From: Methylorubrum extorquens
GTDB lineage: Bacteria; Pseudomonadota; Alphaproteobacteria; Rhizobiales; Beijerinckiaceae
Reading direction: 5' to 3'
Assembly (NCBI GenBank): GCA_019695455.1
Contig: JAEUAC010000168.1
Span: 1 to 23,878 of the forward strand
DNA length: 23,878 nucleotides
How positions within the stretch are numbered: the first letter of the stretch is position 1; each line of letters begins with the position of its first letter. The position numbers and the translations under genes were made by a program. Shown here piece by piece: positions 7,524-16,205 of the stretch. The notes under the pieces are model-generated. The model saw only the letters and a program-made list of their open reading frames with translations, did not search any database and was not told the DNA's origin.

Positions 7524-8417
7524 TTGACCCATCCCGATCTCCATGTCGGCGCGGACGGCGAGCTGTTCCTCGTCGGCGGCACGAACCGGGCGCTCGACGC
7601 GTATCGGTCGGGCCTCGCGACGTGGTGGCGGGACGTGCGCTGGCGGCGCCTCGTCGCGCGGCGACGGCGGCGGGCCGCGCGACTCGGCCTCCGCTACGTC
7701 CAGGCCATCGTTCCGGAGAAGCTGACGGTCTACGGCGACCGGCTCGAGGGGCTGCGCGTCGACGTCGCGCGGGCGCCGGCCGTGCGGCTGGCCGAAGGCC
7801 TGCGCGGGCGACCCGCCGCGGCGAGCCTCGTCGACCTCGTCGGCCCGCTGCGCGGCGCCCGGGACGAGGCGATCTACCTGCGCACGGACACGCACTGGAC
7901 CAGCGCCGGCTGCCATCTCGCCTATGCGGAGATCTGCCGCGCCGCCGGGCTCGCGCCCCGCCGGGACCTCGTCGAACGCGCGGCCGACGAGATCGACTTC
8001 GTCGGCGATCTCGGCGGCAAGCTCGATCCGCCGCGGGGCGAGCGCATCCGGCGCGGCTCCATGCTGCGCGACGCGCGGCTCGTCTTCGAGAACGCGGCCG
8101 CCGGCAAGCTCGCCCGCGGGGAGCCGGGCCGGCACGGCGGCGCGCATGTCGCCTTCGCGAACGATTCGCCCGAGGCCGCGCCGCTCCGCGTGCTCCTCTT
8201 CGGCGACAGCTGCTCGCACGTCACGCCGTTCCTGCTCACGGGCATGCTGGCCGAGACCGTGCGGCGGCTCGACTTCATCTGGTCCGGCAGCGTCGACTGG
8301 GCCTACGTCGCCGAGACGCGGCCCGACCTCGTCGTCTGCGAACTGGCCGAGCGCTTCATGGCCCGCGTCCCGGCCGACCGGTTCCGCGTCCCGGCGGGGG
8401 AGCGGCCGCCCGTCTGA
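7524..8417 (+). CDS. SGNH/AlgX-AlgJ-like protein
   Basis: 297 aa from TTG 7524; an in-frame stop at 7485-7487 and the absence of ATG or GTG leave TTG as the only sensible start. The family signs are LFLVGGTNRALD near the N-terminus, the catalytic-type TDTHWTSAGC (121-130, Asp-x-His) and LLFGDSCSH (225-232, Gly-Asp-Ser nucleophile region). This resembles the SGNH-like domain of the alginate O-acetyltransferase accessory proteins AlgJ/AlgX and similar polysaccharide-modifying proteins. There is no signal peptide or membrane anchor, and no glycan genes lie nearby, so the role is unknown. It follows the microprotein gene by 50 bp in the same direction and converges on livF. Confidence 0.65.
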   Translation: MTHPDLHVGADGELFLVGGTNRALDAYRSGLATWWRDVRWRRLVARRRRRAARLGLRYVQAIVPEKLTVYGDRLEGLRVDVARAPAVRLAEGLRGRPAAASLVDLVGPLRGARDEAIYLRTDTHWTSAGCHLAYAEICRAAGLAPRRDLVERAADEIDFVGDLGGKLDPPRGERIRRGSMLRDARLVFENAAAGKLARGEPGRHGGAHVAFANDSPEAAPLRVLLFGDSCSHVTPFLLTGMLAETVRRLDFIWSGSVDWAYVAETRPDLVVCELAERFMARVPADRFRVPAGERPPV

Positions 8418-8450
8418 CGCGCCCGCCCCTCCGCCGCCCGGACCCCGCGC

Positions 8451-9152
8451 CTACATGGCGAGGAAGCTGTCGCGGACGGTCTCGTCGGCCTCGAGCTCCG
8501 CCATGGTGCCCGCGAAGCGGACGCGGCCGCGTTCCAGGATCACGGCGCGGTCCGAGATGAGCTTGGCGAAATGGAGGTTCTGCTCCGAGATCAGGAGCGA
8601 CAATCCCTCGCGCTTCATGGCCAGGATGGCGGTCGCCATCTCCTCCACGATCTTCGGCGCGAGCCCCTCGGACGGCTCGTCGAGCAGCACGAGCGACGGG
8701 TTGCCCATGAGCGTGCGCGCGATCGTCAGCATCTGCTGCTCGCCGCCGCTCATGCGGCCGCCCGGGCGGTTGCGCATCTCGGACAGGTTGGGGAAGAGGC
8801 GGTACAGCGTCTCCGGCTCCCAGGTCGGCGCGCCGGGGCGCGGCGCCTGGCGTCCGACCTCCAGGTTCTCGGCGACCGTCAGCTCGGTGAAGATGCGGCG
8901 CTCCTCCGGCACGTAGCCGAGCCCCGCGCGCGCGATGGCGTGCGTCTCGGCTGCGCCGAGGTCGCGGCCCTCGAAGGCGACCCGGCCGCGCCGCTCGACG
9001 AGGCCGACGATCGCCTTGAAGGTCGTGGACTTGCCGGCGCCGTTGCGTCCGAGCAGCGCCACCACCTCGCCCGGCCCGACGTCCAGGGCCACGTCGAACA
9101 GGATCTGCGCCGGTCCGTACCAGGCGCGGAGATCGGAGACCGCGAGCTTCAT
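8451..9152 (-). CDS. livF: Liv-type ABC importer ATPase LivF
   Basis: 233 aa, the standard LivF length. Walker A is GRNGAGKST (35-43), the Q-loop region is YVPEERRIFTELTVAENL, the signature is MSGGEQQ (134-140), Walker B is LVLLDEPSEGL and the switch region is LISEQN. The EERRIF and EPSEGLAP variants are diagnostic of LivF in HAAT-family importers for branched-chain amino acids, amides and aromatic or other organic acids. The start ATG 9152 overlaps the livG stop (ATGA). It is the last gene of the long minus-strand run and ends 33 bp from a convergent gene, with no clear terminator hairpin between. The substrate is inferred from the operon to be a nicotinate-like acid. Confidence 0.92.
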   Translation of the reverse strand: MKLAVSDLRAWYGPAQILFDVALDVGPGEVVALLGRNGAGKSTTFKAIVGLVERRGRVAFEGRDLGAAETHAIARAGLGYVPEERRIFTELTVAENLEVGRQAPRPGAPTWEPETLYRLFPNLSEMRNRPGGRMSGGEQQMLTIARTLMGNPSLVLLDEPSEGLAPKIVEEMATAILAMKREGLSLLISEQNLHFAKLISDRAVILERGRVRFAGTMAELEADETVRDSFLAM

Positions 9153-9919
9153 GCCGCGCCCTTCTCGTAGAGCAGGCCTTCGCCGAGATAGGTGCGCTGG
9201 ACCAGCGGATCGCGCCGCACGGCCTCGGGCGCGCCCTCGGCGATGAGGCGCCCGCGGTCCAGCACCATCACGCGGTCGGCGTGTTCGAAGACGACGTCCA
9301 TGTCGTGTTCCGTGAACAGGATGCCGATGCGGCGCTCCCGCGCGATGGCGGCCACGAGCCGCATCAGGTCCACCCGGTCGGCGGGCGCCATGCCGGCGGT
9401 CGGCTCGTCCATGAGGAGGAGGCCCGGCGCGTTCGACAGCGCGACGGCGAGTTCGAGCCGCTTCAGGTCGCCGTAGGCGAGCTCGCCGCAGGGCCGCTCG
9501 GCCGCGTCCTCCATGCCCACGAGGGCGAGCAGCGCCTCCGCCTCCTCCCGGGCCCGCGCGCCCGCATAGCCGGCGAGCCGGCCGAGCGCGCCCTGGTGGG
9601 ACAGGCAGCCGACCTGGACGTTCTCGCGCACGCTCATGGAGGCGAAGGTCGCCGTGATCTGGAAGGTGCGGCCGACGCCGAGCGCCCAGACCCGGCGCGG
9701 CGAGAGGCCGGCCGTGTCGCGCCCGCCGATCAGGACGCGGCCCGAATCGCGCCGGACCTGCCCGTTCAGCATGTTGAAGCAGGTCGACTTGCCGGCCCCG
9801 TTCGGCCCGATCAGGGCCAGGATCTCGCCCGCCCGCAGCGTGAACGAGACGTCGCGGACGGCCTGCACGCCGCCGTAGGATTTCGACAGGTGCTCGACCT
9901 GGAGGAGCGGCGCGCTCAC
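9149..9919 (-). CDS. livG: Liv-type ABC importer ATPase LivG
   Basis: 256 aa from GTG 9919, which overlaps the permease stop (GTGA). Walker A is GPNGAGKST (38-46). GRTFQITATFASMSVRENV is the LivG Q-loop region, and the signature is the LivG-style LAYGDLKRLELA rather than LSGGQ. Walker B is LLLMDEPTAGM and the H-loop is FTEHDMDVVF. It pairs with LivF as the two nucleotide-binding domains of one importer. The in-frame sequence upstream of 9919 is the other-frame shadow of the permease gene, so the overlapping GTG is the right start. Confidence 0.92.
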   Translation of the reverse strand: MSAPLLQVEHLSKSYGGVQAVRDVSFTLRAGEILALIGPNGAGKSTCFNMLNGQVRRDSGRVLIGGRDTAGLSPRRVWALGVGRTFQITATFASMSVRENVQVGCLSHQGALGRLAGYAGARAREEAEALLALVGMEDAAERPCGELAYGDLKRLELAVALSNAPGLLLMDEPTAGMAPADRVDLMRLVAAIARERRIGILFTEHDMDVVFEHADRVMVLDRGRLIAEGAPEAVRRDPLVQRTYLGEGLLYEKGAA

Positions 9920-11787
9920 CGGGCGGGCACCGCGACGGGCGGCGCGGCGGCGCGGCGCCAGGGAGGCCGCAGCCCCTGGAGCGACCCGACGACGCCCTTC
10001 GGGAAGGCGACCACGAGCACGACGACGAGGAGCCCGAGCACGAGCTTCGAGTAATCCGTGTAGCTCATGAGGACGATCGTCAGCGCCCGGAACAGGACGG
10101 CGCCGACGACCGCGCCCGTCACCGTCTCGACCCCGCCGAGCAGCACCATGACGAGCCCGTCGACCGAGAGCGGGATGGCGAGGTTGTCGGGAAAGACGGA
10201 GCCCTTCAGGTAGGCGAAGAGCGCGCCGGCGAGCGCCGCGAACCCGCCCGCGACCACGAAGGCCGTCCATTGCACGGCGCGGCGCGAGATGCCGACCGCC
10301 TCGGCCTTCAGGGCCGAATCCCGCACGGCCCGGAGCGCGTAGCCGAAGGGCGAGAAGGCGATGACGCGGAGCGCCGCGATGCCGCCCGCCGCGAGCGCCA
10401 GCGCGATCCAGTAGAAGGCGGCGGGCGAGCCAGCCCAGGGCGGCGGCCAGATGCCCAGGATGCCGTTGTCGCCGCCCGTCACGCTCGTCCACTGGAAGGC
10501 GATCGACCAGGCGATCTGCGCGAAGGCGAGCGTCAGCATGGCGAAGTAGACGCCCGACAGCCGCACGCAGAACCAGCCGAACAGGGCCGCGCCCGCCGTG
10601 CCGAGCGCGGCCCCGGCCGCGAGCGCCGCCGGCAGCGGCCAGCCGAGCGTCTTCGCGGCGAGCGCGGCCCCGTAGGAGCCGAGGCCGAAATAGGCCGCGT
10701 GCCCGAAGGACGCGATGCCGCCCGCGCTCATCAGCAGCTGCAGGCTGGCCGCGAAGAGGCAGAAGATCGCGATCTCGGCCCCGACCGACAGGAGGTAGGA
10801 GCCGCCCACGAGGGGCAGGGCGGCGGCCGCGACGAGCCCGACCGCGACAGCGATCCGCTCCCCTCCCGAGAAGGGCCGCCAGGGCCGGATCAGCCCGGCC
10901 GTCCCGGTGCGGGGCGGCCCTTCCGGCCGTCCGAAGAGCCCGTAGGGCCGCACGACGAGGACGATCGCCATCACGGCGAAGACGAGGACCAGCGACACCT
11001 GGGGCAGGACGAGGATGCCGAAGGCGTTCAGCTCGGCCACGATGAGGGCCGCCACGTAGGCCCCCGCGACCGAGCCGAGCCCGCCGATCACGACCACGAC
11101 GAACACCTCGACGATGATGCGCAGGTCCATCGTGTGCGAGACGGCGTCGCGCGGGAGCTGCAGGGCGCCGCCGAGCGCCGCCAGGAAGACGCCGAGCGCG
11201 AACACGCCCGTGAACAGCCAGCGCTGGTTCACGCCGAGCGCCGCCACCATGTCGCGATCCTGCGTGGCCGCCCGCACCAGCACGCCGAACCGGGTGCGGT
11301 GGAAGAGGAGCCAGATGAGGCCGAGCACGAGCGGCCCGAGCGCGATCAGGAAGAGGTCGTAGCTCGGCACCTGCTGGCCGAGGATGGAGATGGAGGAGCG
11401 GAAGCCGGGCGCGCGCCGGCCGACGAGGTCCTCGGGTCCCCACAGGATGATCGACAGGTCCTGCACGACGAGGGTGACGCCGAAGGTCGCGAGCAGCTGG
11501 AACAGCTCGGGCGCCCGGTAGATGCGGCGCAGGAGCGTGACCTCGACCAGCGCACCCACGGCCGCGACCCCGATCGCCGCCGCCACGATGCCGCCCCAGA
11601 AGCCGAGCGCGCCCTCCCACCGCTCGGTGAGCGAATAGGCCGCGTAGGCGCCCAGCATGTAGAAGGCGCCGTGCGCGAAGTTCACGATCCGCGTCACGCC
11701 GAAGATGATCGACAGGCCGGACGCCACCAGGAACAGCGACGACGCGCCGGCGAGGCCGGTCAGGAACTGGACGACGAGGAAGTCCAA
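9916..11787 (-). CDS. fused LivH-LivM permease
   Basis: 623 aa, about twice one permease. The N-terminal half (about 1-290) is LivH-like, with GLSIIFGVTRIVNFAHGAFY. After a Pro/Gly/Arg-rich hinge (about 290-320), the second half is LivM-like, with GGIASFGHAAYFGLGSYGAA and the EAA-type loop RAVRDSALKAEAVGIS. Each half has about eight membrane helices, so one chain can provide the whole channel of an HAAT-family importer. Such fusions are known in alphaproteobacteria. The gene lies 129 bp after the binding-protein gene, a gap holding a GC hairpin. Its stop overlaps the livG GTG. Confidence 0.92.
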   Translation of the reverse strand: MDFLVVQFLTGLAGASSLFLVASGLSIIFGVTRIVNFAHGAFYMLGAYAAYSLTERWEGALGFWGGIVAAAIGVAAVGALVEVTLLRRIYRAPELFQLLATFGVTLVVQDLSIILWGPEDLVGRRAPGFRSSISILGQQVPSYDLFLIALGPLVLGLIWLLFHRTRFGVLVRAATQDRDMVAALGVNQRWLFTGVFALGVFLAALGGALQLPRDAVSHTMDLRIIVEVFVVVVIGGLGSVAGAYVAALIVAELNAFGILVLPQVSLVLVFAVMAIVLVVRPYGLFGRPEGPPRTGTAGLIRPWRPFSGGERIAVAVGLVAAAALPLVGGSYLLSVGAEIAIFCLFAASLQLLMSAGGIASFGHAAYFGLGSYGAALAAKTLGWPLPAALAAGAALGTAGAALFGWFCVRLSGVYFAMLTLAFAQIAWSIAFQWTSVTGGDNGILGIWPPPWAGSPAAFYWIALALAAGGIAALRVIAFSPFGYALRAVRDSALKAEAVGISRRAVQWTAFVVAGGFAALAGALFAYLKGSVFPDNLAIPLSVDGLVMVLLGGVETVTGAVVGAVLFRALTIVLMSYTDYSKLVLGLLVVVLVVAFPKGVVGSLQGLRPPWRRAAAPPVAVPAR

Positions 11788-11881
11788 GGGGCTCTCGCGG
11801 GTGCCGGGGTAAGTTCGTGGTGCGCTGGGTGCCGGCTTTCCCGGGCATGCGCGGGGAGGGTGGGACCGGGCTCTCCGCTCA

Positions 11882-11899
11882 CCCCGGCGAAAGCCGGGG
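11882..11899. repeat. GC hairpin element between binding-protein and permease genes
   Basis: CCCCGGC, GAAA, GCCGGGG form a perfect 7-bp stem with a 4-nt loop. It is the core of a well-known dispersed alphaproteobacterial repeat (the surrounding CTCACCCCGGCGAAAGCCGG type). It stands 17 bp after the binding-protein stop, inside the 129-bp gap 11788-11916. There is no T-run on the transcribed strand, so an RNA-stabilising or attenuating element is more likely than an intrinsic terminator. Confidence 0.6.
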
Positions 11900-11916
11900 C
11901 CCAGCCTCTCAGGGGC

Positions 11917-13110
11917 TCAGTTCGCCGGCCGCATGGCCTTCACGTCGGCGTCGCTCGGCAGGAAGTCCTTGCCGTCGCGGTAGACGCTGTCGACCATGAC
12001 GCCCTTGCCGTCCTTCACGGCCGTCTTGCCGACATAGGCGCCCAGCGTCGCCTGATGGTCGATCGCCCGGAACTGCGCCGGCCCGAACGGCGTCTCGAAG
12101 GCCAGGCCCTCGGCGGCCGCGATCATCTTGTCCGTGTCGGTCGAGCCCGCCTTGGTCATGATGGCGGCGGCCGATTTCACGAGCGCGTAGCCGACGACGG
12201 AGCCGAGGCGGGGGTAGTCCTTGTACTTCGCCTCGTAGGCCTTGAAGAACGCGTTGTGGGCGTCCGTCTTGATCGTGTTCCAGGGATAGCCCGTCACGAT
12301 CCAGCCCTCCGGCGTCTCCTCCTTGAGGGGATCGATGTATTCCGGCTCGCCCGTCAGGAACGACACGACGGAGCGGTCCTTGAAGAGGCCGCGCGAATTG
12401 CCCTCGCGCACAAGCTTCACGAGGTCGGGCCCGAAGGTCACGTTGAGGATGGCCTCCGGCCGCATGGCGGCCACGGCCTGCACGACGGGGCCCGCCTCGA
12501 TCTTGCCCTGGGGCGGCCATTGCTCGCCGACCCACTCGATGTCCGGGCGCTTCTTCGACAGGAGCTCCTTGAACACCTTCACGGCGGACTGGCCGTATTC
12601 GTAGTTCGGAGCGATCGTCGCCCAGCGCTTGGCCGGCAGCTTCGCGGCCTCGTCGGCCAGCATGGCGGCCTGCATGTAGTTCGAGGGGCGCAGGCGGAAC
12701 GTGTACTTGTTGCCGGCCGACCAGACGATGGCGTCCGTCAGGGGTTCGCCCGCCAGGTAGAAGACCTGCTTCTGCTTGGCGAAGTCGGCGAGCGCGAGGC
12801 CGATATGGGAGAAGAAGGCGCCGGCCAGCATGTCGACCTTGTCGCGCGACAGCAGCTCGTTCGCGGCCGTCACGGCATCGGCCGGCTTGCCGCCGTCGTC
12901 CTTCGACACGACGACGAGTGTCTTGCCGTTGACGCCGCCCGCCGCGTTGATCTCCTCGACGGCGAGCTGCCAGCCCTTGCGGTAGGGCTCCGTGAAGGCC
13001 GGCAGGCCGGAATAGGAATTGATCTCGCCGATCCGGATCTCGCCCTGCTGGGCGTGGGCGCCGCCCGCGAGAGCGGCCAAGGCCGCGAGCCCCACCATCA
13101 CCTGTCTCAT
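11917..13110 (-). CDS. periplasmic substrate-binding protein of the Liv-type importer
   Basis: 397 aa from ATG 13110, with AAAGGGA about 8 nt upstream. The signal peptide is MRQVMVGLAALAALAGGAHA, cut before QQ. The mature protein is a type-I periplasmic binding protein (Peripla_BP_6, LivK-like): EIRIGEINSYSGLPAFTEPYR, VEEINAAGGVNGKTL, SRDKVDMLAGAFFSH, then a second lobe with WATIAPNYEYGQSA and GWIVTGYPW. HAAT-family binding proteins serve amino acids but also urea, amides and aromatic carboxylates. The gene lies directly downstream of the catabolic genes, so the pathway substrate is the likely ligand (inference). The in-frame ATG at 13134 would put eight residues before the signal and is less likely. 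Confidence 0.9.
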   Translation of the reverse strand: MRQVMVGLAALAALAGGAHAQQGEIRIGEINSYSGLPAFTEPYRKGWQLAVEEINAAGGVNGKTLVVVSKDDGGKPADAVTAANELLSRDKVDMLAGAFFSHIGLALADFAKQKQVFYLAGEPLTDAIVWSAGNKYTFRLRPSNYMQAAMLADEAAKLPAKRWATIAPNYEYGQSAVKVFKELLSKKRPDIEWVGEQWPPQGKIEAGPVVQAVAAMRPEAILNVTFGPDLVKLVREGNSRGLFKDRSVVSFLTGEPEYIDPLKEETPEGWIVTGYPWNTIKTDAHNAFFKAYEAKYKDYPRLGSVVGYALVKSAAAIMTKAGSTDTDKMIAAAEGLAFETPFGPAQFRAIDHQATLGAYVGKTAVKDGKGVMVDSVYRDGKDFLPSDADVKAMRPAN

Positions 13111-13154
13111 GCCGTTCCCTTTCGTTGTGTCCACATGGAGCCCGCCCGCGCCTC

Positions 13155-13739
13155 TCAGCGCAAGCCGTCCTCGCCCTTGACGTCGGCGGCCGCGAGCCCG
13201 CCGACCCGGGGCAGGGGCCGCCCCGAATCCGTGACCGCCACCGCCACCACGATCTCGTCCCGGCGCGGCGCGTCCGCGACCCGGACCTCCATGCCGTCGA
13301 AGTGACTGCGCACGAAGGCCGCGTCCTTGTGGCCGAGCGGCACGTCGAACGGCACGCCGGGCCCGCCGCGCTTCTTCGACGACGGGATCAGGGCCGCGCC
13401 CCCGCCAAGCACCTTTCGGGCCGGCGCGCCGAGCTTCGGATGCAGGATCGCGGCCGCGTGCTCCAGCTCGCCGTCCTCCCCGACGGCCGCGGCCTTGCCG
13501 TAGCTCTTGACGGCCGGGCCCGCGATGCCGAGGGCCGCGACGGCCCGCTCGGTGAGGAGCTGCCCGAGTTCGTCGCCGATCGTCATGAGGTCCGTCAGGT
13601 CCTCGACGTAGCGTCCCGCGAAGGGATTGCGGATGACGGCGAGCGCCGCCGCCCGCCGCGTCGGCGGGTCGACCGCGCGGCCCATCTCCGACCGCGTCTC
13701 CTCGACGATCGTCACGATCTTGCGGATCTCGGCCTTCAT
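13155..13739 (-). CDS. DUF1185 / 'amino acid synthesis' family protein
   Basis: 194 aa from ATG 13739, overlapping the UPF0280 stop (ATGA). The protein begins MKAEIRKIVTIVEETRSEMG and contains AVIRNPFAGRYVEDLTDLM and SYGKAAAVGEDGELEHAAAILHPKLGAPARKVLGGG, then RDEIVVAVAVTDSGRPLPRV. This matches the AA_synth/DUF1185 family (PF06684) as I recall it; its biochemical role is unknown despite the name. There is no signal peptide. Placement between the reductase/UPF0280 pair and the importer suggests a role in the same pathway. The frame could begin at 13790, but that stretch overlaps repeat sequence, so the coupled ATG is preferred. Confidence 0.82.
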   Translation of the reverse strand: MKAEIRKIVTIVEETRSEMGRAVDPPTRRAAALAVIRNPFAGRYVEDLTDLMTIGDELGQLLTERAVAALGIAGPAVKSYGKAAAVGEDGELEHAAAILHPKLGAPARKVLGGGAALIPSSKKRGGPGVPFDVPLGHKDAAFVRSHFDGMEVRVADAPRRDEIVVAVAVTDSGRPLPRVGGLAAADVKGEDGLR

Positions 13740-14725
13740 GCCAGCTCTCGTCTCCTGATCGAGGCGTCGGAGTGTCGTGTCATCCCCCATTCGTCATGCT
13801 GAGGAGCGCCCGAAGGGCGCGTCGCGAAGCACGCGAGACGGTCGTGCGTGCTTCGAGACGGCGCGTGCCGCGCCTCCTCAGCATGACGATCGTGGGTGAC
13901 AGTACCGACGGTCCGACCCTGCAGGTGCAACGCCGCGGCCACGACGAGGCCGCGCGCGACGAGGCCGTCCGCCACCAGGCGGCCGCGCTCCAGCGCGACG
14001 GCGATCTCGTCCGACGAGAGGACGCCGACGTCCCGGGTCACGATGATCGCGCCGAGGTCGCTGTCGCAGCGCAGGTCGTGGGCCGGGACGCGGTCGATCG
14101 CCGGATGCCCGGGCAGGTCGACCGCGTTGGCGACGATGGTGGCGGCCGCGTCCGCCGCGGCGGCCGTCGCGGCGAGGATCGTCACGGCGTCCGCGATGCC
14201 GCGGGAGAGGGAGCGTCCGCGCCGGCCGCTCGTCGCGATGCCGCGGATCGGATCTTCGGCCCGGATCGTGGTCGTGCCGAAGAGCGCCGGCGCGTCCGGC
14301 CGGTCGACGAGGCCCGCCCGGTAGCTCTCGCCCGGCGCGAGGTGGAGCGCGATGTCGCCGCCGTTGTTCACGCAGGCGCGCCGCAGCGGCGCCGCCGCCG
14401 TCATGGCCCGGAGGACCGCCTCCGCCACGCTGCCCGCGACCGCCGCCATGGGCGTCACGAAGGTCTCGCCCGCATAGGGCGCGACGGCGGCCGCCATGCG
14501 GCGCGCGACGGCGCCCTCAGGCGCCGCCGCGCCCGGGCGCGACGGGGCGCGCAGCAGCGGCAGCTCGGCGCAGAGCTCGTCGAGGATCGTCGCGAACCGG
14601 GCCGTCGCGGCCGCATAGGCGCGCTCGACGGCGTCCGGCGGGCCGTCGGCCCCGATCACGAGGTCGATCGGCCCGTCCTGCAGGTGCAGGCGGGAGCCGG
14701 CGAGGGGTCGGGCGCGTGCCCTCAT
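13736..14725 (-). CDS. UPF0280 family (ApbE-like fold) protein with repeat-encoded C-terminal insert
   Basis: 329 aa from ATG 14725, overlapping the stop of the reductase gene (ATGA). The UPF0280 signs are LHLQDGPIDLVIGADGPPDAVERAY, a central VTPMAAVAGSVAEAVLRAM, VNNGGDIALHL, GIATSGRRGRSLSRGIADAVTILA and TIVANAVD. UPF0280 falls in the ApbE-like structural superfamily, and GIATSG with NGGDIAL resembles the ApbE flavin-transferase core. UPF0280 proteins are usually about 240-290 aa. Here residues about 280-312 are read through a pair of palindromic repeat units (13792-13888), giving a tail rich in Arg, His and Ser before the coupled stop. The function is unproven; flavin attachment to the adjacent reductase is my hypothesis. 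Confidence 0.8.
   Translation of the reverse strand: MRARARPLAGSRLHLQDGPIDLVIGADGPPDAVERAYAAATARFATILDELCAELPLLRAPSRPGAAAPEGAVARRMAAAVAPYAGETFVTPMAAVAGSVAEAVLRAMTAAAPLRRACVNNGGDIALHLAPGESYRAGLVDRPDAPALFGTTTIRAEDPIRGIATSGRRGRSLSRGIADAVTILAATAAAADAAATIVANAVDLPGHPAIDRVPAHDLRCDSDLGAIIVTRDVGVLSSDEIAVALERGRLVADGLVARGLVVAAALHLQGRTVGTVTHDRHAEEARHAPSRSTHDRLACFATRPSGAPQHDEWGMTRHSDASIRRRELA
13792..13888. repeat. inverted pair of the palindromic repeat, inside a coding frame
   Basis: Unit 13792-13835 (CGTCATGCTGAGGAGCGCCC onward) is the inverse of unit 13847-13888 (CGTGCTTCGAGACGGCGCG to CAGCATGACG). Both match the units at 4377-4543. Together they form an imperfect hairpin of about 40-bp arms with an 11-bp spacer. 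The UPF0280 frame stays open through both, and the peptide HAEEARHAPSRSTHDR resembles what the 4377-4543 copies would encode in the same orientation. Confidence 0.75.
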
Positions 14726-16205
14726 CCGGCCACGAGCCGCGTGTCGGGATCGAGCGGCCAGGGATTGCCGCTCTTCGGCCGCACGGCCCGGCGCTCGGGC
14801 GCGAGGCCGTGCACGTCCGAGAGGCGCCGCACCTCGTCCATGTGGCCGCCGAGCGCGGCGTAGTCCGACAGCCGCATCGTGAACTCGATCGGCGCGACGA
14901 GCGCCGGCGTCGGCACCGACCCGAAGCCGTTCTCGGGCACGCGCGAGACGTCGACCATGAACGTGATGCCGCCGCCGGGCCAGACATAGGTCGGCGCGCC
15001 GCCGCAGGTCACGGTGGTCAGCGCGTCCTTGACGGAGCGCGTGAGCCGGACGGGGTTCTCCGTGACGCCCGACCGGAGCGAGCCGCCGGCCCCGCCCATG
15101 AACAGGATCGTCGCGAGCGCCGGCTCGCAGTTCTCGCGGATCAGGGCGACGGAGCGGGCGAGCCGCTCGGGCATGGTCGCCTCCACGGGCCGGAGCGCCT
15201 CGTCGAGGACGTAGTAGCCGGCATGCTCGCCGGTCGTGGACGTCATGAGGAGGGTCTGGCCGGGCCGGGCGACCTTCGGATCGAAGGCGCCGAGGATCGC
15301 GAGCGGGTCCGCGATGTCCGTGCCGCCCCAGCCCGTGCCGGGCTGGGCGACCTGGAAGTAGCGGCCCGGCGTCGAGCGGCGGCCCTTGATGCGGATGCCG
15401 GTCTCGCGGATGCCCAGCACCTTGCCGGCCTGGTGCTCGGAGAGGACGCCCGTGATGTGGTCGTCGACGACCACGACGTCGTCGACGAAGCCGTCCCATT
15501 GCTTGGCGAACATGCCGATCGTGGCCGATCCGCAGCCGACCCGCATGCGCTCCTCGAGCTGCCCGTTGACGAGGGGCGGACGCCCGGCCGCGATCGAGAG
15601 CGTGGCGCCGTCGTCGATGGCGAGCTCGACCGTGCCGCCGTTGCAGAGCGCCAGCATGGTCTCGCAGGTGACGCGGCCCTCCTTCTTCGAGCCGCCCGTC
15701 AGGTGGTGGACGCCGCCGAGCGACAGCATCTGCGAGCCGTACTCGCCCGTCGTGACGTGGCCCACCGCCTCGCCGCCCGCCCGCACGAGCGACCGCTCGG
15801 GCCCGAGATGGCGGTCGGTGTCGACCTTCACCTTGACGCCGCAATACGAGAAGATGCCCTCCGTCACGACCGTGACCATGTCGACGCCCTCGACCTCCGA
15901 GGCGACGATGAAGGGCGCGGGCTTGTAATCCGGGTATGTCGTGCCGGCCCCGATGGCGGTGACGAAGGTCGCGGGCTCGCGCACCAGCGCGCCGTCCCAG
16001 CCCTCCGCGCCGCCCGAGAACGGGACCAGCGTCCCGCCGGCCTCGACGGCCCGCTCCAGCACGATGTGCGGATCGACCCGGATCAGCTCGCCGTCGCGGT
16101 TCGCGTAGCGGTCGCAGGCCCCGGCCTGGCCCGGCCGGATGAAGCACATGACGGGGCAGGCGTCGCAGCGGATGCGGTCGTCGACCTTCGGGGCGAGTTC
16201 GGCGC

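Noticed and set aside
8451..13110. Housekeeping branched-chain amino acid importer
   Set aside because: The fold is Liv-type, but the genes follow the catabolic genes directly on one strand with only 44 bp between. A pathway substrate is more likely, though amino acids cannot be ruled out from sequence.
10270..13305. A 1,011-codon open frame on the plus strand
   Set aside because: It is antisense to the permease and binding-protein genes, has compositional Arg/Glu/His/Gly bias and no domain signature.
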